DNA of 64,000 bases from Macrothele yani (GCA_039090855.1 CM077024.1:65867594-65931593); one strand, 5' to 3'. Positions 11,265-22,374 are shown, numbered from the stretch's first letter. Notes: generated by a model not told the origin, from the letters alone. Numbers and translations: made by a program.

Positions 11265-11890
11265 GCACGATAACTCACGTAAAAATCGTTCGATCTCGAT
11301 GAAATTTTAGTATGTGGTAGGGGAACACCTGGAAAGGAACCCTATTGAAAGTGAACGAAATGGGGTCAAAGGTCAGGACATAGGAGTGGGATCCATTCCA
11401 CGCTCTTATGCGTCATAACTAACGTAAAAAAGGTTCGATTTAGATTAAATTTTAGTATGTTGTAGGGGACCACCTGGCGACAAACCCTATTGAAAATTGG
11501 CAAAATGGGGGTTAAAGGTCAGGACATAGGAGCGGAATAATTTCCATCGCCATTATGCATCATAACTTACGTAAAAATGTTTCGATTTGGATGAAATGTT
11601 AGTATGTTGTAGGGACCTGCCTGGGGATGAATCCTATTGCAAATGGGCGAAATGGGGTCAAAGGTTAGAACACAGAAGCGGGATCTATTCCATAGCCCTT
11701 ATGCATCATAACTTACGTAAAACTGCTTCGATTGCGACAAAACTTTATCATGTTATTTCGGAGGTATACTGAACCAGTTCTGTAGAATGTCATCGAAATG
11801 GGATCAAAGGTCAGGACACATGAGTGAGATTCATTCCACAACCATTTCCCTTATAACTTGAGTAATGATTTCTAGTATGTTGGAAAGCGT
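11265..11890. repeat. Tandem array, about 145-bp unit, 4-5 copies
   Basis: The phrase ATAACT(C/T)ACGTAAAAA with TTCGAT following occurs at about 11277, 11422, 11569 and 11715, a spacing of 145-147 bp, with a weaker fifth copy near 11855. Each unit also carries TTTTAGTATGTTGTAGGG, ATGGGGTCAAAGGTCAGGAC and a CATTCCA-type ending. The copies differ by many substitutions, so the array is old. Confidence 0.88.
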
Positions 11891-11899
11891 ATCCTAATC

Positions 11900-12690
11900 A
11901 ATGCATTGCATGATTTTACTAACTTGCTTTTAGAATGTTGCGTGGGACATCCTTCGGGCCCCTCCCCCCGCACTGTGGGGCTTGCGGGGGCTTAAGGTAC
12001 GACCCTGTTCCTTTCAGTTCCTTTTGGTGCTAATTAAAATTAACTTCGACATTCAGCGTATTATGCGTGGGTAGGTGGGTCGCGGAGGGGATCAGTGTGG
12101 AAGTAATTGCTTGATAGGAAGGGCCCAGCAGGAGTGCATGCAACGCGGATAGATACCATTCTTGCGTTCCACGAAGTGTTAGTGATCAGACTTCCCCAGC
12201 TTTTACAACAGTACACTCCTATGGTGACTTGGAGTAGAGCAAAGGAAAGCTACATTCCGTTTTTTTTCATGTCTCTGCGTCGAATTGTTCTGTTTGAAGA
12301 ATTCATCTTCGGCTATGAGGAGATTTTGCTCAAAATTTGTGATTTTTTGAAATGAACATTTTTGCGCGCCGCTGAGCAAAGGGGTTAAGTAGTTATTCAT
12401 GCTTGCAAATGTTTTACCGGTTCTAAGAATTTAGCTGTCTAAATTCGCTTTGTAACTGGCACCGTTCGCTATGATAGCTACACTTTTAAGTTCTTTTTCA
12501 TTAGAGGCGTAAATGCGTTTACTTTTCCCAAAAAAATTTTACCTCTTTGAAAAATTCTTTTTGTGTCGGAAAGGACTAAAAGGACGCGCAAGTGTCATTT
12601 TTGTGTCATCTTTGTTGTTCTTCAAAAGTTCTGCAATTAAGAAATAACGATCGTAAATTCAATATATGTACAATTCGTGCACCTCACAAT
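11900..12690. other. No gene recognised
   Basis: A G/C-rich patch near 11955-11995 (CCCCTCCCCCCGC and GCGGGGGC) might be a DNA-transposon end. The remainder has no supported feature. Confidence 0.45.
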
Positions 12691-14034
12691 TAAAACTGTA
12701 CAAACGACGCTGTCACTGCACGATTGAAAAACATGTTCACACACTGTCTGTAAGTTTAAGCATTTAATATTAATTAAATATATACATGTTAAAAGTAAAA
12801 CTAGATCTTTCGGGTGGGCGGCACCAACCCATCTTCACATTTAACACTGCGAACGAACGCAAGACATTGGGACGCTATAGACATGGAGTCGAAGCTTTAG
12901 GACGTAAGCAAGCAAGTATACCGCATGCTGATGGACTCAGAAAAGGTTCAAAATAGTTCACCTACCGAAAGCATGACATAAATTAAGTAAAATTGTCAGC
13001 CGGTCTATATTTCAAATCCATCACAAGTTGTCTCCATGGCTGAGGTAGGTAAGTGGGCAGATCTTCGTTACAACACTTGTCTCCAAATCGGGAAATGACC
13101 AAGAATTCAGCCAGGTGTGCTGATCTTTTAGACCTCAAAATCAGCAGCACGTAAGCATCTTCCCAAATTGGAGTAAATTTTCCACTTCCCACTAACCGCG
13201 AAAGTGCGGCGGCGGAGGAGTTGCATCTGATGTTATACTTATATTCAGACAAACGGACTCTCAGTGTATGTAGTGTGGATCCGATATACATTTGGTTTTC
13301 AGAGTCAGATTCATTACATCTTAAAGGAATGCGGTACACGCCGGATTTATGTAAGGTGCGAATTGGGTCTCGATTCTTTTTGACAATAGAGAATAAGTTA
13401 TTCGTCATTTCCTCAAAAGCTAGGGTAAACTTACGACACGCATTTCTCAGAATGTTGGAGATTTGTGGTAGGTACTAAATAGATCCAACAAATCGGTCTT
13501 TCCTAATTTCACGTACTAAGGTTGTGCTAGGCAAACGGGTCACATCTCGGTGGACTTTTAATACACAGTTCTTTGAAAAGCCATGTTCTTCAGCGATGAC
13601 TGCAATTTTCTGTAGTTCAATTCTGCGTGCTCTGATTGTTGAAGAATGTGTATAAGCACGTCGTATTAAGTGATATAAAGCAGCTAACTTGTACCTCATC
13701 GGGTGTGCTGAGCACATCGGAATTAAAACAGGAACGTGACAAGGTTTACGGCATACTGAGAACTTTAAGTCCTGGGTAATAGGATGACGTTGAATCAGGA
13801 TATCCAAGAACAGTAGAAAGTGGGAGGTTTCAAGTTCGACAGTGAATTTAATAGAATCAAATTCGGTTGACATAACACTGGTAAATTGGCGCAAGTCCTC
13901 GATAGAGTGCGGCCTAAAAAGAAAAGAAGTATATCGTCTATGTATCTTATATAAAACAAGGGCCGTAAGACACACTGGGTGGGAACTTGATCTTCAAGGG
14001 CCTGCATAACAATCTCCGCCAAGTTGCACGAATT
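12691..14034 (-). mobile_element. Penelope-like retroelement, left copy (5'-truncated)
   Basis: Minus-strand copy carrying, from right to left, the reverse transcriptase catalytic motif RYIDDI (about 13930), the RT thumb region and linker (frame 13475-13975), a GIY-YIG nuclease (12983-13408) and a 3' tail that ends near 12691. The tail matches the right copy in inverted orientation, including AACATGTATATATTTAATTA and the TTTCGGGTGGG stretch. The N-terminal half of the protein is absent. A frameshift separates the YIDDI piece from the downstream piece. Confidence 0.9.
12983..13408 (-). pseudogene. GIY-YIG endonuclease domain, left Penelope copy
   Basis: 141 open codons. The GIY-YIG core appears as GVYRIPL and then MYIGST, followed by RVRLSEY. 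Penelope-like elements fuse this endonuclease to the C-terminus of the RT, where it nicks the target. The frame is intact across the domain, but the RT upstream is in another frame (13475-13975), so the protein as a whole is broken. It closely matches the right copy at 15880-16305, with a modest number of changes. Confidence 0.88.
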
Positions 14035-14100
14035 GTATATTGGATTGATTCTTGGCTGCTTGCTGATGGTACGTAATTTACTACTACGTTTGACTAACAC
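13475..14100 (-). pseudogene. Penelope RT catalytic and thumb region, left copy
   Basis: Two overlapping minus frames. The one at 13795-14100 contains AEIVMQALE and YIRYIDDILLFF, motif C with the two catalytic aspartates. The one at 13475-13975 continues with SHFLLFLDI, a block around RHPITQDLKFS, and RKPCHVPVLIP. A one- or two-base frameshift near 13900 separates them. This segment is exactly what the right copy lacks. Confidence 0.88.
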
Positions 14101-14830
14101 GGAGCAGGCAATAAGGATATTTTATAAAATGCGCCGCAGACTTTTTATCGAGGAAACTCACCTTGCATTTCTCCTCAATTGCCGAGACCTTGGTGTCACA
14201 TCTAAATATGTCTCACTGAAACGCCTTTCTATCTCGAAGCGAGATTCCATGGTTTGGGCCACAGCCGAGGTTAAGCGTCTAAACTGTGAAATAAGATTAA
14301 GGCGTGGCTTTTTGGACTACTTACAGCGTAAGAGCAACATATGTGGGCACTTATCTCGTGCCCAACCGATTATTTTTGATAAACTGCTGATAGTTCATAC
14401 CTCTATGATTTATTCGGAGGTTGAACTTGTGCAAGCACGACATATACATAAACTTAGAAACCTTGTCTCACAAGACGTTGAGAACAGACTAATCGAAAGA
14501 AGACATACCCTCTCTCTATTGGAAGCTAACTCCCGGTCTCCCAAGTACATCAATCTAAGTAATGTTGCCTTAAATTTCACCAAAAAAACTACGTTACAAA
14601 TAGGGTATAAATTCAGCTGCCTCTCTCATCACATCAATAGTTACCAAGTCATCCCACAGGCTGAAAGCATTATTGCAACCTTGCCCACTCAAGAGCAGGG
14701 CAGCATCAGGCATAAGGCCGCCAAGGCTATAAGAAATGTTAATGCAATGCCTCGCAAGAATGACAACCCGGTGTATAAGGATGAGGAAAACAACTCAAAC
14801 TTCTTTATAATGATCCAGAAATTGCTATAA
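14099..14830 (+). pseudogene. Penelope N-terminal region, right copy
   Basis: The open frame, which starts further upstream at 14024, gives a basic, helical N-terminal region rich in R, K and L, then an approach to the RT domain ending in KNDNPVYKDEENNSNFF. Such a region precedes RT in Penelope-like elements. The frame closes at 14830, and RT-like text continues in another frame (IISADKSSQIVVLNRSEYN), so a frameshift is present. Confidence 0.75.
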
Positions 14831-15012
14831 TTTCTGCTGATAAATCCTCACAAATTGTGGTTTTAAACAGGTCTGAATACAATGCTAAAATGTATGAAGT
14901 GATTTCACAAATTCGTCATACAGTTATTCGGTCGGATTCCACTGCAGCTATAGTAGCGGCTTTGAGTAAAATGAAGAACTAAGGTTTTCTCCCTACAAGT
15001 ATCTTATTTAAT

Positions 15013-15454
15013 ATGCACCACCCAATGGGTCCAAGGGTCCCAGAGCTTTTGGGGAAATTTAAATTGCACAAAGACGGACAGCCATTTAGACCCTTGGTTT
15101 CTAGTTCTGCCAATCCAGCGCAGCCCTTTGAAAAGGCATTGGTGAATTTCTTGGTGCAACTGACTCCCCTATTCCATAGCCAGCTCAGCTCAAGCTCTGG
15201 ATCATCTTAGAGCTTTTGAATCTCAGGGTCAACCATTCATAATGACATCTTTAGATATCATCTCTATTTACCCGAATGTTCCAATTCATAGTGTTCATGA
15301 AATAATTGAATTTAAATTGTATGAGACTGGTACTTTCACCCCTACTGAGATCCAGGCAGTTCTAGAAGCGTTAAGAGTAATTGCTCGTCGCACTTATTTC
15401 CGATTCAATGATATTATATACAGACAGGAGAGTGACACTACTATGGGTTCTTGA
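15013..15454 (+). pseudogene. Penelope RT palm fragment, right copy
   Basis: Frame 15013-15210 contains PRVPELLGKFKLHKDG and PFRPLVSS, a typical early RT block. Frame 15242-15454 contains motif A (SLDIISIYPNVP, catalytic D) and motif B (YRQESDTTMGS). The sequence then jumps from MGS to a block matching EASHFLLFLDI of the left copy, so motif C (YIDD) and its surroundings are deleted. RT activity is impossible. Confidence 0.87.
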
Positions 15455-15879
15455 AGCCTCCCACTCTCTACCATTTTTGGATATCCAAAGTCAACGTCAT
15501 CCTATTACCCAGAAGTTAAAGTTCTCAGTATACCGTAAACCTTGTCACGTTCCCATTTAAATTCCTATGTGCTCAGCACACCCGATGAGGTACAAGTTAG
15601 CTGCTTTATATCACTTAATACGTACGACGTGCTTTTACACATTCTTCTACTATTACAGCACGCAGAATTGAGCTACAGAAAATTGCAGTCGTCGCTGAAG
15701 AACATGGTTTCTCAAAGAACTGTGTATTAAAAGTCCACCGAGATGTGACCTGTTTGCCCAGCACAGCCTTAGTACGTGAAATTAGGGAAGACCGATTTGT
15801 TGGATCTATTTAGTACCTACCACAAATCTCCAACATTCTGAGAAATGCGTGTCGTAAGTTTAACCTAGCTTTTGGGGAA

Positions 15880-16305
15880 ATGACGAATAACTTATTCTCT
15901 ATTGTCAAAAAGAATCGAGACCCAATTCCCACCGTACATAAATCCGGTGTGTACCGCATTCCTTTAAGATGTAATGAATCTGACTCTGAAAACCAAATGT
16001 ATATCGGATCCACACTACGTACACCGGGAGTCCGTCTGTCTGAACATAAGTACAACAACAGATGCAACTCCTCCGCCACCGCACTTTTGCGGTTGGTGGG
16101 AAGTGGAAAATTAACTCCAATTTGGGAAGATGCTTACGTGCTGCTGATTTTGAGGTCTAAAAGAGCAACACACCTGGCTGAATGCTTGGTCATTTCCCGA
16201 TTTGGAGACAAGTGTTGTAACGAAGATCTGCCCACTTACCTACCTCAGCCATGTAGACAACTTGTGATGGATTTCAAATACAAACCGGCTGACAATTTTA
16301 CTTAA
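15880..16305 (+). pseudogene. GIY-YIG endonuclease domain, right Penelope copy
   Basis: 141 codons with GVYRIPL, MYIGST and VRLSEHKYN of the GIY-YIG fold, then a conserved tail with SRFGDKCCNEDLPTYLPQP. The domain itself is uninterrupted. It belongs to an element whose RT is deleted upstream, so I treat it as part of a pseudogene. Confidence 0.88.
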
Positions 16306-17199
16306 TTTATGTCATACTTTCGGTAAGTGAACTATTTTGAACCTTTTCTAAGAGTCCGTGAGCATGCGTTATATTTGCTTGCTTACGTCATAAAGCTTCG
16401 ACTCCATGTCTACAGTATCCTAATGTCTTGCGTCCGTTCGCAGTGTTAAATCTGAAAATGGGTTGGGGCAACCCACCCGAAAGATCTAGTTTTACTTTTA
16501 ACATGTATATATTTAATTAATATTAAATGCTTAAACTTACAGACAGTGTGTGAACATGTTTTTCAATCGTGCAGTGACAGCGTCGTTTGTACAGTTTTAA
16601 AAACGATCATTGTGAATTTGCTGCTAAATCGCTAAACAGTAAAAACAGTTTCCTTTTCGCGTGAAGTTGGTATATGAGAGCTTCACACGAAAAAAGCAAA
16701 ATATTCTTTAAATGGGAAAATCTGAACTTACACCAAGCTAACTGCAGAGGCGGGTTTAACATTATAGCGCCTTGGGCCAATAAAAATTAGACGCCCCGAA
16801 GTAAAGTGAATTATTTATCAATTCGAACAAGAATGTCTGCTTGTTCGAATTGGGATAAATTTTCAACTAGAACTGCACGTAGCGGGATGCATTGTGTAAC
16901 CAGCAGTGGCGGCCCGTGAGCAAAATTGCTGGGGAGGCAAACTACTTTTCAGCCTGGATTCAAATAAATTTATTCAATTTAATGCCATTCTTTTCACATT
17001 ATAATTTTTTTATTTACTTCCTCATGTGCGAAGTATAAAATAAGTAACGTGACCCGTGAAAAGATTTATAAAGATTTTACCGGAGACGCACGTTCTACAT
17101 GACTTTGAGATCAACACAAAACCTGTTTATGTAAAATTCCAGCCCTTCGCCTAAATATATATATATATATATATATAAATATATATATATATATTTTTC

Positions 17200-17412
17200 T
17201 TTTTGATTGTAGGTTTAACGACCACCGTGAGCAACTCAATGGGCTATAAGCAGTCGCCCGTCCCTAATTTAGGGTCACTGGTTCCAGGGAAGGGAGAGAG
17301 CCAGTGCCGTAAGACAAACACAACATCCATGCCTCACCGGGATTCGAACCTGGACTCCGTTCGGACGAATGATCAGAGGCCATCGCTTAGACCACTGCGC
17401 CACCGGGGCGGC
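17200..17412 (-). mobile_element. tRNA-derived SINE (family 1) inside inner hAT
   Basis: Standard head and body in minus orientation. It abuts an AT microsatellite (17153-17190) at its tail. Probable target duplication: ATATTTTTCT at 17191-17200 against ATATTTTTTCT near 17417. Confidence 0.92.
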
Positions 17413-17746
17413 AAACATATTTTTTCTCAGTCTGAATTGCCCTCTTGGACTATTTGGGAACTGTTAAGCCAGTTTGAATATGAAATACATTTTGAAATAG
17501 TTTTTTATAGAGATCAACAGAAGATAAAAAGCAAGACTGAACTACACACCTTTTTCATCTCAAATGAAATTCTATATACACCTCTCTACCTTCACTGACG
17601 CCAAAAGAAAAAGTCTTGAGAACTTCTGCACACAGCGATTACCTATACAGCAAGAGAGAAAGCTTACCTTATGCTTATATTGTCTTGTATATGAGGTCTA
17701 TCTTTCGTTCTTTCTGTTTGGCGAAGTGATTTATTATATGGTCATA

Positions 17747-18553
17747 CTATGTCTGTTTTGCTTCCATCCTCTTCACAAGCGCCTTCTTGATGGACAGAAC
17801 TGATAAACTTGACAACCTTTGTTGCCCAATGGAGTTTCTCTTGTAGTTTTTTATCCTCTTCAGGCACGAGAAACTGCGTTCCACAGAGGCCGATGTTGCA
17901 GGAAGTGTCACTACGAGGGAAAGAAGTCTAAACAACTCTGGCAGTGCGTGTGTTAGATTATTGTATATGGCAGATAGAGTTCTGTTGTACTTTTGGCATT
18001 GTTCCACAGATCTCTGTCTGAATACAGAACCTGCAACTCACTATGCAGTTTGGTGCTGTCAAAGTATTTTTCAAAAATTTGAAACAGAGCTTTAAAACAA
18101 TGTTCAGGAAAAATTCTAGAATGAGCTTCAAAGCAGTGTACATCGACCAGCTGAAGAAATTTCAATTTCTCAATGTCAGAAAACCGGCATTTTAACTGAG
18201 TTGTAACATTGTCTATTACCTCATAATACAATCTTCTGTATTGCACGGTGGGTGGAATATCATTGGTTTCTTTAAATCTTTTATTTGGAGAACCAACCTC
18301 ACTCACTGCACACGACACACACGTTATGATAGAGATCATCAAACTGTCTCTGATCTCGAAAGTGCAAATATTTTTCACATGAGCCAGTAATTAGTTTGTT
18401 ACAGAATGTAACATCCGAACTATTCATAGTGACAGAGAAAGTAACCTCACTAAATTCAAATATTTTTTTATATGAGAAGAGAAGAAAAACGAAATTAAAT
18501 TCTTGAAGCCACCGTTTTAGTCTTGCTGCTTCGTGAATTGTCTCATCATCATA
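17747..18553 (-). pseudogene. hAT transposase, C-terminal part
   Basis: This is the 3' part of the inner hAT transposase after the Tc1 interruption. Frame 17747-18007 holds the hAT dimerisation region (SVERSFSCLKRIKNYKR then LSSLSVLSI). Frame 17953-18378 supplies the preceding domain (YEVIDNVTTQLKCRFSDIEK and FEKYFD). Frame 18299-18556 supplies the piece next to the insertion. Pieces are in different frames, so the gene carries frameshifts besides the Tc1 insertion. Confidence 0.88.
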
Positions 18554-18705
18554 CACTGGTGTGCAAAAATTAAGGACGAAGAGGAGAAATTAGCATAACA
18601 GCGGAACGAGCAGGCAGAACGGACCGAAAGACCACTCAGGAGATAGACTAGGGTCCGGTCCGGTACGGTAGGGAATGCGCATATATGCAGCATGACGTAG
18701 GGGGT

Positions 18706-18766
18706 GGGGAGTGTCGGAAGGGTATAAAGCACACGGGCGATGCTTTATACCCTTCCGACACTCCCC
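18706..18766. repeat. Perfect 26-bp inverted repeat, 9-nt loop
   Basis: The left arm 18706-18731 starts GGGGAGTGTCGGAAGG and the right arm 18741-18766 is its exact reverse complement. The loop is 18732-18740. At this place the sister Tc1 copies read on into GTGTACGCTCAGCAATTC, so the right arm has replaced or been added to normal leader sequence. Confidence 0.95.
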
Positions 18767-18838
18767 AGCAATTCGGTGAAAGCTATTGCACGGTGTACAT
18801 CGGTTTTAACGACGTCGAGTTGGCTGCCACCGTGTGCT

Positions 18839-19882
18839 ATGGCCAACAGGCAATCCAGTAGACGACATCTGGATGATTTTACCCGAGGCCGCGTCATTAG
18901 GAAGTTGGAAGAACATCGAAGTGTGACTAGTGTGGCCGAAAAGTTCGGGATCGCTCACAGCATCGCTTCACGAGCTTGGAGAGCATTTCAAACGACATGA
19001 ACAGCTGTCCGAGAGTTTAGCAGTGGTCGTCCACGAGCAACCACGGCGGCGGACGAGCGATATATTGTCCTACAGGCGAGAAGAGACAGACGGCAGACAG
19101 CGGGGGAAATCGCAAGGCACGTGCAACAGACAACTGGACGTCCGTTATCGCGTTTTACCGTGGCCAGGAGGCTGCACAAAGGTGGTCTATTTGCACGACG
19201 ATCAGTACGGTGTGTGCCATTAACGCCTGCTCATCGGAGACGGCGGTTTCTGTGGTGTCAGGAACACATGAACTGGACACATCAGCAATGGGGTCGACTT
19301 CTCTTTACGGATGAGAGCCGATTTAGTCTGACGAGCGATTCTGAACGTATACACATCTGGAGAGAGCAAGGAACACGCAATCACACCTCCAACATCATCG
19401 AAAGGAACCGCTTTGGAAGTGGCGGAGTTCTCGTTTGGCACGGTATCATGCTTGGTAGCCGTACTGACCTCCACATCTTCCAAGGAGGTTCAGTCACTGG
19501 TGTCCGCTATTGTACCGAGGTTCTCCTGCCTCACGTGCGTCTGTTTAGAGGTGCTGTGGGTCCTGAGTTCCTCTTCATGGACGACAACGCTGCACCTCAT
19601 CGTACAGTGGCTGTCGCAGAGCTGTTGGAGAGTGAAGATATTCAACGCATGAATTTTCCCGCAAGGTTCCCGGACCTAAATCCAATCGAACACGCGTGGG
19701 ACCTTCTCGGGAAACGCTTGGCAGTACGTCACCAGCCGCCAGCAACGATTCCGCAGCTGCGATTGGCGCTGCAAAAGGAATGGGCCGCGATGCCTCAACA
19801 GCTCCGTGAAAACCTCGTCCTCAGCATGGACAGACGCTGTAAATCCTGCAACGCAGTCAGTGGTGATAATATCCCTTACTAA
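18839..19882 (+). pseudogene. Tc1-like DD34E transposase, nearly intact (one TGA)
   Basis: From the ATG at 18839 (MANRQSSRRHLDDFTRGRVI) the frame runs 347 codons to a stop at 19880-19882, broken only by TGA at codon 54 (18998-19000). The N-terminus has the paired-like helix-turn-helix (SVTSVAEKFGIAHSIASRAW) and a second DNA-binding helix (GRPLSRFTVARRLHK). The catalytic triad is complete: D158 in FTDESRF, D249 in MDDNAAPH and E284 in PDLNPIEHAWD, with 34 residues between the last two, as in Tc1. About 340 residues is the normal family length. Reading through the TGA restores register, and the same TGA is in the copy at 47842, whereas the copy at 4370 has GGA. Without suppression it makes only a short peptide. 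Confidence 0.93.
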
Positions 19883-20130
19883 AGACTGGATTTTTCTTGG
19901 CAGCCGCCTGTCACATGGACGTTTCTGTCTTCTGCCCAGTTGTGCTCGAAGCTACATCTTCAATAAAGTGCCTTTGTATCCTTTGGATCCCTTGTTTGGA
20001 CGATTTTGCTCACTTGTCCCATATTCTTACACCTTGGGGATCTTATGGTATGATTTGAGTCGATGTAGAGCACTTCTGCACAACGTTACATTCGAAAAAC
20101 CGTCTCGTCCTTAATTTTTGCACGCCAGTG

Positions 20131-21407
20131 TAGTTGGAATCATCCTCAGTTTTTTCAAATACTTCAATTAGCAGCAACCGGTGGTCAGCTATGCTAGACA
20201 CTAAACGAGATTTGAAGTTACACCTGGTCTGTGATACACGAGGTGGTCCGGGTACACCAACAGATTCTAGTAATTGAACACGCTTTGTCGATTTGGAAAA
20301 GAATGCACAAATTGCATTTAAATTTGAAAAAAAAACAAAAAAAATACGTGATTCTTTCAACACTGACGCTACTTTGCTCAAAACTAAGTACAGCCTGTGT
20401 GCGTAGCAATGAACAAATAATGCTTGAGGGGCATCACACTTCACTTTTGCTTGCAATCCATTCAGCTCTGATGACATCACTGCTGCGCCATCATATGTCT
20501 GTGCAACTGGATTTTCTTTGTAGCAAAGTCTTTCCAGCTCAAGTTCCAGTAATTCTTTAAGCGAAGTAGCACACCGATCAGAACTTACGTCAAAAAATTC
20601 CAAGAACCTTTCTACTGGTACTCCATCTTTCACGAATCGAACTATAATTGATACTTGTGCATGGGAGCTAATGTCTGTCGCTTCATCAATCTGTCAAGAA
20701 AAAAAAACTGGGCATTTTCAATATCTGCATTGATTTCATTCTTAACTATATGAGCAACTGATTCGATTAAATCATTCTGTATTGTTTTTGAAGTTCCTGA
20801 AAATGTTGTACTATTCTCCATAAACATTCTCAATGTTTCGTCACTCTTGGAGAGTAAATAAATCATCTCGAGGTAATTTCCCTTATTTTCAGAGACTTCG
20901 TTCTCATCGTGTCCACGAAATGGGAGTTCTTGCCGGGCCACTAATGTTGTAATATCAATCAACTTCTTCATTACATCACGATTCTTTTTTACTTTTTCAT
21001 TATGACGTAAGTCACTTGTTCTCTTCGCTTCGTTGAGAGAGCATAGTCTATCCTTGTTTTGCTAGCAACTCTAATTTAACAACTGCCAGAATGTGATCTT
21101 TACACTTTTTGTGCCTGTCCAAAGCACGTGGTAAGTTTTTCAAATCATTGAAGCCTTTCTCTTGCCAGACTTCATTGCCATTCACAGGAAACAGCAAACA
21201 TGGCCAACAATATAGTTTGTTCGTTGATTCACTACTAGTTAGCCATTGTTCTTTTCTGTACCAGTCAATATTAAAACATCTGTTTGAAGTTTTGCCTTTT
21301 GAAGTCATCTTTTTCATTTCAGGTGTAGGCCTGCCATCATTTTTAATTTGATTCTTTTCTTCAAAATCTCTCCTACTGAAAGGCTTTTCCAGTAAGCTCT
21401 CTACCAT
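20131..21407 (-). pseudogene. hAT transposase, N-terminal part
   Basis: This is the 5' part of the inner hAT transposase. Frame 21048-21407 is a TTF-type zinc finger (RCFNIDWYRKEQWLT, LYCWPCLLF, LDRHKKCKDH). Frame 20642-20971 matches the DUF4371 start (LPFRGHDENEVSENKGNYLE). Frame 20043-20633 gives the catalytic core text (YDGAAVMSSELNGLQAKVK, then VHCYAHRLYLVLS) and TRCNFKSRLVSS before the Tc1 junction. This order is that of ZMYM1-like hAT transposases. Frameshifts separate the frames, so it is inactive. Confidence 0.9.
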
Positions 21408-22374
21408 ATTAGATATCTTTGAAGCAGAGGATATGGTCTGAAAAACAACTCTTCATAAAACATAAATAAAATTAGTTACACAAACATTAGTGTGGGAAAA
21501 AAGCAACTAAGAAGAAGGCGCTATGTAATGCCGCTAGAAGCTGTCAGAATGAGGAGTTAACTACAGAAAAACAGCTGTTCCCGTGAAGCAAGATAACATC
21601 TGCCTCACAGGAAGTTCAGGGTGCGCTTGCGCTCTTTGTGTTCGCCGTTCCACAGCCTATCCTTCGGATGTACTGATTCAGTGGAAGTAAACAGGTTTGG
21701 CGCAAAATCTACGAGAGGCATTTCGCTTCCTGCGTCACGGACAGAGATCACAAGCTGAGGATATTTCGTAACTACGCGCTACCGTTTGTTTTCCAAAAGC
21801 GTCAATTTAAAAAACTGAATGAACGCATGTACGGCATTTAATTCAAAAGAGTTAACTAACATAAACTTTTGCTCTCCTATATCCAAAAGTACTGAATGAA
21901 CAAAACGAATAATTCTAACTAAGAGTGTTGAAATTCTGAGGAAGCACTGTCTCAATTGGCTCCTCCCCAAAGCCGCCACTGGTAACCAGTTCGCTTCCAT
22001 TTTCTTGTTCACCACACTATCCTGGGGACTTTGATCCTGTGAAAATCTGTTTCACGGAGTAAACCATTCCAATTTCGAGATTACCACTGTCCCCCTCAAA
22101 TTTGTTAAAATGCCTTGAAAAACTATCCGCTCTAGGTTCCAAGACTCTCCCCGGTTGTCAGCGAGCTTTGTTAAAAAAGAGTAACTTTTCTGCTTTAATG
22201 AATTCATCCTTATCAGACGATTCTTGTGGCCTTGTCGGTCGGGCTTGTTTCAAAGTGAATTGGAATTTTTTATAACTAGATAAATTGAAAGAGTACTGAT
22301 ACAGTTATAATATTAAATATGAACTGTCTAATATTACTCAATACTATTTGTAGAAAAGCAAAATGCTATTTTCA

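Larger units (their letters stand above)
14035..16600 (+). mobile_element. Penelope-like retroelement, right copy (internally deleted)
   Basis: Plus-strand copy with the N-terminal region (14099-14830), RT fingers and palm (about 14830-15454), a deletion, the post-RT linker (15455-15810), GIY-YIG nuclease (15880-16305) and a 3' tail ending near 16600. The tail is the inverted match of the left copy's outer edge, so the two copies sit head to head. The joint is near 14034. No hammerhead was proven, but a stem (GGGTTG and CAACCC) followed by CCGAAAG is present at about 16465-16495. Confidence 0.9.
18554..20130 (+). mobile_element. Tc1-like transposon, family A copy 2, inside hAT
   Basis: 1577 bp with ends CACTGGTGTGCAAAAATTAA and (reverse complement) CACTGGCGTGCAAAAATTAA, flanked by TA at 18552-18553 and 20131-20132. 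Removing it rejoins the hAT transposase. It is the best-preserved family A copy. The 5' leader has a perfect 26-bp fold-back (18706-18766) not present in the sister copies. Confidence 0.96.
16904..21981 (-). mobile_element. Inner hAT transposon with ZMYM/DUF4371-type transposase
   Basis: The ends CAGTGGCGGCC and (reverse complement) CAGTGGCGGCT are inverted repeats, flanked by an exact 8-bp duplication GTAACCAG at 16896-16903 and 21982-21989. The element is 5078 bp including a SINE (17200-17412) and a Tc1 (18554-20130). Without them it is about 3.3 kb, a normal autonomous hAT length. Its transposase is on the minus strand. Confidence 0.95.

Noticed and set aside
9330..12005. A complete hAT element from the CAGTGGCG end at 9330 to the G/C-rich patch near 12000
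   Set aside because: The right end does not match well and the flanking octamers differ.
13221..13478. Plus-strand frame at 13221 and its mirror at 15810-16079
   Set aside because: These are antisense shadows of the GIY-YIG domains.
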